DNA of 10,888 nucleotides from Spirochaetaceae bacterium (GTDB taxonomy: Bacteria > Spirochaetota > Spirochaetia > DSM-27196 > SLAA01), in contig PXEI01000445.1 of assembly GCA_003564775.1 (NCBI GenBank), positions 1 to 10,888 on the forward strand. Reading direction: 5' to 3'. Shown piece after piece: positions 6,921 through 10,888 of the stretch; within the stretch, counting starts at the first letter, position 1, and every line of letters begins with the position of its first letter. Below the pieces are notes generated by a model. The model did no database searches. It saw only the letters and a program-made list of their open reading frames with translations, and was not told the origin of the DNA. Position numbers and translations under genes: made by a program.

Positions 6921-7391
6921 TCACTGGGTGCGCGACCGAAATCTGACTTCACGTTCAGTACGTGAGAACTGTATGATGTGGTAAGGCTGGGTGAGAGCCT
7001 GGGTCACGATATCTCCAGGCGAGGGGCTTTGCTCCCGGAAATACACGGTAAGGTATTCGTCCTCTGTTTGGATGCCGGTGACCTCAATTGAGTAGCCGCC
7101 GCTTGGTTTCTCTCCCGCAAACACTGCCGCAATCTGACGGGTTTCAAAGTCTATACGTGGTTTTCTGGGTACCGGGGACCTTCCGGAGTGGATTTCCCGC
7201 CAGAGGCCGTCAAAGGCATACTCGGACTCAATGAGCACCTCACGTTGACTCATCACCCCGGAATGAGAACCGCGTGCAACAGTCTCAAATGCTGGCCGCC
7301 TTTCGGTGGTTTCGCCATGAGCAGGGCCGGAGGCGCATGAGAGAAGAACTCCTGACATCAACAGCAGCAAAAGTGCGAAGCCTCTATTCAT
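6921..7391 (-). CDS. PrcB-like lipoprotein
   Basis: This 156-residue protein has a lipoprotein signal peptide: MNRG, a Leu-rich hydrophobic core and a lipobox VLLSC with C19 as the lipidated residue. Ser before Cys is common in spirochaetal lipoboxes. The mature part from about residue 59 resembles the PrcB C-terminal domain: FDGLWREI, then PRIDFETRQIAAVFAGEKPSGGYSI at 78-102, LTVYFREQSPSPGDIVTQALTQPYHII and a final strand. PrcB of Treponema denticola is part of the dentilisin protease complex, but the domain is widespread in proteins without a known protease, so I infer only an envelope-anchored beta-rich protein. It is translated from an ATG that overlaps the stop of the upstream glycosidase gene in an ATGA, with AAGGAGG just upstream inside that gene. 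It ends 20 bases from the convergent HEPN-like gene. Confidence 0.78.
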   Translation of the reverse strand: MNRGFALLLLLMSGVLLSCASGPAHGETTERRPAFETVARGSHSGVMSQREVLIESEYAFDGLWREIHSGRSPVPRKPRIDFETRQIAAVFAGEKPSGGYSIEVTGIQTEDEYLTVYFREQSPSPGDIVTQALTQPYHIIQFSRTEREVRFRSRTQ

Positions 7392-9343
7392 TGTCTGCCT
7401 CCTTCTTCCTGAGTGGGTGCATTTTCAGGCTGTTCCTCAGCCGGTGCCGCCGGGCGCGTATAGGGTAGGAGGGGCTCACCGATCATGTAGTAGCGCCCAG
7501 AAGCATTCCATAACGTGAAACCCGACGCGCCGCCAGCGCGTGCCCCCTGGAGTTGCCGCAACAGGTAGTCTCGGTAGTAAGGTGTAGAGAACTGCAACTC
7601 ACTCCCAATAAGAAAGGCCTGAATATACGGCCGTATCAACACTCCTCTGCCAATTACCGTAGAACGGGCGCTTCCTTCGCGGTAGAGAAACTCTGCCCAG
7701 TCAAGGTACTCAAGCTCTCCGTGAAAGCTCCTGGGAAAGTGGGATGGGTACAGCATAGGTGAGATGACATCAACATAGCGCGCCATTTCCTCAATATCCT
7801 GACCAAGATACACGGTGCGGAACCAGGCGTTAAAACCGTAGACATCGACCCCGATAGGGATCTCGACCGCTTCACGTGCCTTGGCAAGAAAGGTGCTCAG
7901 GGCGGCAACCCGGTCGGTGTTCTCCCCACGGTGGCGCTCAAGAATGTCGCGAGTTGCGCCGTCGGATGGAAACCGAATGTAGTCGAACTGGATCTCATCT
8001 ACACCCAGGCCCTGGATCTCTCGGGCAATCTGGACGTTGTACTCATGCACGAACTCCGAATAGGGATCCACCCATGACTCAACCCGGCGCTGCCCCTCAT
8101 CGGTTTCGCGGTACACTCCCCAGGGGCGGTCTAAACGTGCGTCCCAGAGCGCGTAGCGGTGGTTGTCGTAGGCGTACAGCCGTGGGTCCTGGAACACAAC
8201 GACCCGAGCAATGACATAGATGTCGCGTTCATGGGCGGCCCGCAACAGTTCGGGTGCGTCAAAGAGGGGGCGAACTGCCCCGGCGGCACGGGCGGTTTCG
8301 TTAGTGCTGTGGTAACGGAGCATGCCGAAGTCGTCCTTGAAGTCCACAACAATACTGTTCATTCCGTGTGCATTAATCAGGTCAAGATACTCCGAGAGCA
8401 GATTGCCGCGCGCACGATGGGCGGCGACGTAGATTCCGCTACGGTCGGCGGCCCGGCTGCGTCGAAGGGCGGCGTGTTCGTCACGGACGTCACGGCCGTC
8501 GCGGTCGTCAAGATCGGGCGTGGCACCGTCCGCTGTGTCGCGTGAGTCGGTGCGGTGCGAGTCGGTGTCGTCCGCCGCGAGTTCTTTCCACCCAGGATCA
8601 GCAGAACCGTTCATAAACGAGACCATGTCAGGATCACTAACCGACTTCACCTCTCCGGTGTTTCGTCGAAAGCTATAGCTACCCCCACCGAAGGCGAGTT
8701 CAAAGTACATGAGGTTGCGGTCATTTGGGTCGTACCGCACCGCGCCAATCTCCTCATGAAACCCTGCACCGCGATCCATAAAGGCAAAGGCCCGCCCCGA
8801 GCTCAGGCGACCAAAAGAGCGCCCCCTGTCGGTGGTCTCAAAGAACCCGTTGTATGAGGTTCCGAGGAGTAGATGATCGGGATTGTGGGGGGAGATTGCA
8901 ACCGCAGTGAACTTGAGGCTTCCATTAATTGTTGGCCGGTTCTTGATGCTCAGTGCCTCCCAGGTGGTACCCGCGTCAGTGCTAAGGTACAGGTCGTCGG
9001 CACCGACCGCGGCAAAACGGCGGTAGTTGTGTGGATCTTCAGCAACAGCGGCGATGCGGACAAAACCCTGCACGCCGGTTACCCCGGGTACTCCACTTAG
9101 CTCAGGCGTGGGCCGTGAAATATCTTCAACCGTTGCCCACCCATCACGTGAGCGCACAAGCCGACCCTCACGAGTGACGCTGAGCTGGTAGCGACCAAGC
9201 TCAAGCTGTGGGGAGTCGGCCGGTCGGGCTCCGGACTGAGACGGTACCGCATGCAGCATGCCAAGCGGTAGAATAAACCAGAGAAGAAAGGCAAAAGCTC
9301 GGCCCCGAACTTTCGAGGCAATTGGTAAGCAGTAGTTGTTCAT
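7388..9343 (-). CDS. Exported putative glycoside hydrolase (DUF4015 type) with N-terminal Asp-box domain
   Basis: With the start at 9343 the protein has 651 residues. The N-terminus has a basic stretch, then the hydrophobic AFAFLLWFILPLGML and a likely cleavage near residue 32-38, so it is exported. Residues ~50-250 contain Asp-box motifs: STDAGTTW at 121-128, TTDRGRSF at 170-177, and a degenerate SRDGWATV at 65-72. These are typical of BNR/sialidase-like beta-propellers, though few blades are visible. A charged Asp/Arg linker (about 257-290) follows. Residues 302-625 match DUF4015 putative glycosidases, a TIM-barrel type: GIYVAAHRARG, IVVDFKDDFG at 331-340, YVIARVVVFQDPRL, VDEIQFDYIRFPSDG at 448-462, GVDVYGF and DVISPMLYPSHF. 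D449/E450 and D454 are candidate catalytic acids. The substrate is unknown. The Pro/Glu-rich end overlaps the lipoprotein start. The start has no strong ribosome binding site, and the GTG codons just upstream are alternatives. Confidence 0.85.
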   Translation of the reverse strand: MNNYCLPIASKVRGRAFAFLLWFILPLGMLHAVPSQSGARPADSPQLELGRYQLSVTREGRLVRSRDGWATVEDISRPTPELSGVPGVTGVQGFVRIAAVAEDPHNYRRFAAVGADDLYLSTDAGTTWEALSIKNRPTINGSLKFTAVAISPHNPDHLLLGTSYNGFFETTDRGRSFGRLSSGRAFAFMDRGAGFHEEIGAVRYDPNDRNLMYFELAFGGGSYSFRRNTGEVKSVSDPDMVSFMNGSADPGWKELAADDTDSHRTDSRDTADGATPDLDDRDGRDVRDEHAALRRSRAADRSGIYVAAHRARGNLLSEYLDLINAHGMNSIVVDFKDDFGMLRYHSTNETARAAGAVRPLFDAPELLRAAHERDIYVIARVVVFQDPRLYAYDNHRYALWDARLDRPWGVYRETDEGQRRVESWVDPYSEFVHEYNVQIAREIQGLGVDEIQFDYIRFPSDGATRDILERHRGENTDRVAALSTFLAKAREAVEIPIGVDVYGFNAWFRTVYLGQDIEEMARYVDVISPMLYPSHFPRSFHGELEYLDWAEFLYREGSARSTVIGRGVLIRPYIQAFLIGSELQFSTPYYRDYLLRQLQGARAGGASGFTLWNASGRYYMIGEPLLPYTRPAAPAEEQPENAPTQEEGGRQ

Positions 9344-9370
9344 CACCACTATTTTGACGCATTTTTTCTT

Positions 9371-9399
9371 GAGTATCCAGTGAGTATGTGCCGATACTC
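9371..9399. promoter_or_regulatory. Inverted repeat GAGTATC-N15-GATACTC with an extra half-site: putative operator over divergent promoters
   Basis: GAGTATC at 9371-9377 and GATACTC at 9393-9399 are perfect inverted copies. A third GAGTAT copy in direct orientation lies at 9382-9387, one helical turn (11 bases) from the first. On the plus strand TTGAGT (9369-9374) and GATACT (9393-9398), 18 bases apart, could be the -35 and -10 of the promoter for the secreted protein gene. By symmetry a weaker TAGAGT/GATACT pair points towards the glycosidase gene. A regulator binding the repeat would cover both. The repeat is seen directly; its function is inferred. Confidence 0.45.
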
Positions 9400-9432
9400 T
9401 ATACGGGGAGTAGCGCCCTAAGGAGGCTGGTA

Positions 9433-9894
9433 ATGCGCAAATTGGTAAGCTTAATTCTGTTGTTGAGTATGGCACTTGGTGCCGCGGTACTACTTCCGGC
9501 TCAGGAGGAACTCAACAACCAGAATGGCCTTGACTATGCCGGTACCTGGGAGCGTGTTCAGGGCGAGGTGCGCTGGGAATGGAACATTGAAGGCGGAACC
9601 TACACCTTTACCTACCACCGGGAGGAAGCGTTTCGCATTGGATCCCGCGGGATTTTGGAGCGTGATGAAGACGGCCTCCTACAGGTGACTGCGGAGCAAA
9701 TCTCAGAAGACGGTGAGGACTGGGTCGACATCGACACTGAGCCTGAAGACCGCACTCGCGCGTACGGGCTTGCGGTAACCGAGACTCGCATGCGAATGTC
9801 CAAACCCGAGTATCCGCAGTTTATGGTGGAGTACAGTCGCTACACCCCGGACGCGGACGACGCTAACAACAACGGCATCGGGAATATTCAGTAG
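9433..9894 (+). CDS. Small secreted protein of unknown function
   Basis: This 153-residue protein has a clear Sec signal peptide: MRK, a hydrophobic core LVSLILLLSMALGAAVLL and a probable cleavage near PAQ at 23-25. There is no cysteine for lipidation. The mature chain is acidic and rich in Trp, Tyr, Glu and Thr with alternating strands (GTWERVQGEVRWEWNIEGGTYTFTY, then RGILERDEDGLLQVTAEQI). This suggests a small beta-barrel or lipocalin-like periplasmic protein, but I recognise no family. The start at 9433 is supported by AGGAGG at 9421-9426 six bases upstream and by the signal peptide beginning there; the ATG 45 bases upstream lies in the regulatory region and has no such site. It diverges from the glycosidase gene across about 89 bases and ends seven bases from the convergent gene to its right. 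Confidence 0.85.
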   Translation: MRKLVSLILLLSMALGAAVLLPAQEELNNQNGLDYAGTWERVQGEVRWEWNIEGGTYTFTYHREEAFRIGSRGILERDEDGLLQVTAEQISEDGEDWVDIDTEPEDRTRAYGLAVTETRMRMSKPEYPQFMVEYSRYTPDADDANNNGIGNIQ

Positions 9895-9901
9895 AGCTGT
9901 C

Positions 9902-10888
9902 TTAGCTGCCGAGCTGCTTGAGAGCGGCATCGGCATGAAACCCGGTGTGTGACTTTGGCTCAATTATCAGATAGCCACGGGCGTAATCTCGTGCCGGGAA
10001 ACGCAGGTCAAGCTTCAGTGCATCGGCCGCCTCGCGGGGCTTCTGTTTCCGTTCGTACATCAGAATGATGTCCGAGAATGCCTCCGAGTCCGAGACTATG
10101 TAATGATTAGAGGCTCCGGGGAGAAACACCGGGAGTCCGGATTTGGTTGCCAGCAGTTCTACCATTCGGCGAAACTGAAGATATGTGGACATCATTCCAG
10201 TTCTCCCAATTCTCTGAGAGACGCAGTCCAGCAGATGAAAACCAAACACATAATAGAAGCGCCCGACATCAAGGCTTTTGATGCCTGCCGAAGAAAAGGC
10301 CAGGTAGGCAGCTCCAACCACGCGCTGTTGAGTGACATCTACCAGTCGTAGAACCTGAAATCCGGGGCGGAGGATGGTGTCGGGTTTTCCCGAGTACACC
10401 GGCGCCCCCATTTCGCCGTACATGGCGTCCATGAATGATTTTGAGGCCCGTATGCGCATTGTTCGTGCTGAGGCTTGCTGGTCCTTGTTGGAGCGGCTGA
10501 GTGCGGCCTGCAGGTCCAGAAGACGGGCCGCCTCTGTTTGCAGCTGTCCATACTGGAACAGCCTGCGAAGGGCCGCGTCAAACGAGGCCCATCCCGGGGT
10601 GCTCCGGTGGGTGTCAAAGGACGATAACAGCTCTGTGAGTTCCGATGGAAGGGGGAACAGCGCCTGTGAATGCTCCCGGGCCTCAACACGAACACAGTCA
10701 AGATAGTTCACCAGAAGCGCAATCTGCCTGAGTGTCGGGCGGTGTGGCGCCACATCACTCTGCAGATACTCGGCACGCTCGGCAATGTCCTTGCGGCTCC
10801 CGTAGCGAGCCAGTACCAGTTGACGAACGGTCGAGCCTAAGGGGTCAGAGCCACCCTTGCCCAAGCGTGCTGCAATATATACCGCAAG
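9902..10888 (-). CDS. Protein of unknown function, 5' end beyond the right edge
   Basis: The frame is open from the right edge and 328 residues are visible. The only start-like codon near the edge is a TTG at 10864, with the frame continuing upstream through hydrophobic codons (LAVYIAAR), so the true start probably lies outside the window and a membrane segment may precede the visible part. The visible protein begins with a basic, helical region and a predicted helical or coiled-coil section (about FDAALRRLFQYGQLQTEAARLLDLQAALSR). It is followed by an alpha/beta region with GAPVYSG, GFQVLRLVDV, RVVGAAYLAFSSAG, RFYYVFGFHLLD and a closing ARGYLIIEPKSHTGF. The middle is vaguely reminiscent of sensor domains, but I cannot assign a family. 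It is convergent with the small secreted protein gene and has no obvious terminator between them. Confidence 0.75.
   Translation of the reverse strand, partial: LAVYIAARLGKGGSDPLGSTVRQLVLARYGSRKDIAERAEYLQSDVAPHRPTLRQIALLVNYLDCVRVEAREHSQALFPLPSELTELLSSFDTHRSTPGWASFDAALRRLFQYGQLQTEAARLLDLQAALSRSNKDQQASARTMRIRASKSFMDAMYGEMGAPVYSGKPDTILRPGFQVLRLVDVTQQRVVGAAYLAFSSAGIKSLDVGRFYYVFGFHLLDCVSQRIGRTGMMSTYLQFRRMVELLATKSGLPVFLPGASNHYIVSDSEAFSDIILMYERKQKPREAADALKLDLRFPARDYARGYLIIEPKSHTGFHADAALKQLGS

Noticed and set aside
6911..6923. Short inverted repeat TGAG/CTCA between the convergent HEPN-like and lipoprotein genes
   Set aside because: Only four base pairs with no T-run; too weak to call a terminator.
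8159..8857. Two plus-strand frames of 128 and 100 codons opposite the glycosidase
   Set aside because: They are antisense to well-conserved DUF4015 and Asp-box segments and have no recognisable features.
9344..9475. Upstream extension of the glycosidase to an ATG at 9475
   Set aside because: It would put 44 non-signal residues before the signal peptide and run through the divergent promoter region and the start of the secreted-protein gene.

Overview
The window reads as an ordinary chromosomal stretch of a Gram-negative-type bacterium, most likely a spirochaete of the Spirochaeta group. This is an inference. It rests on a lipoprotein with a loose spirochaete-like lipobox and a PrcB-like domain, a secreted DUF4015-type glycoside hydrolase, clear AGGAGG-type ribosome binding sites, and the general character of the proteins. 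There are twelve protein genes, two of them cut by the window edges. I see no rRNA, tRNA, CRISPR array or insertion sequence. Coding density is very high and no gene-free stretch exceeds about 90 bases.

Left part (1-3450): the 3' end of a MscS-type mechanosensitive channel is followed, on the same strand, by an AMP-forming acyl-CoA synthetase with a long helical insertion just before its catalytic lysine, and then by a TtcA-like PP-loop tRNA thiolation enzyme. The last gene carries a disordered tail whose 3' end overlaps, tail to tail, a small DUF2784-like membrane protein gene on the minus strand.

Middle (3453-6900): a plus-strand run. A polyamine-acetyltransferase-like GNAT enzyme has a recognisable sigma70-type promoter in front of it. 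It is followed by a tight three-gene unit: a CPA-family cation/proton antiporter without a cytoplasmic regulatory domain, a fusion of a PTS EIIA domain to a PII/CutA-like domain whose start lies inside the antiporter gene, and a helical protein with a HEPN-like RN-x2-H motif. The simplest reading is a transporter with a detached two-input regulator (phosphorylation plus small-molecule sensing). This is the most interesting part of the window.

Right part (6921-10888): a minus-strand pair encodes an exported DUF4015-type glycosidase with an Asp-box domain and a PrcB-like lipoprotein, linked by a 4-base ATGA overlap. They face away from a small secreted protein gene on the plus strand. The shared intergenic region holds a perfect 7-base inverted repeat (GAGTATC/GATACTC) with a third half-site, placed over possible divergent promoters. 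A minus-strand gene of unknown function, open at the right edge, closes the window.
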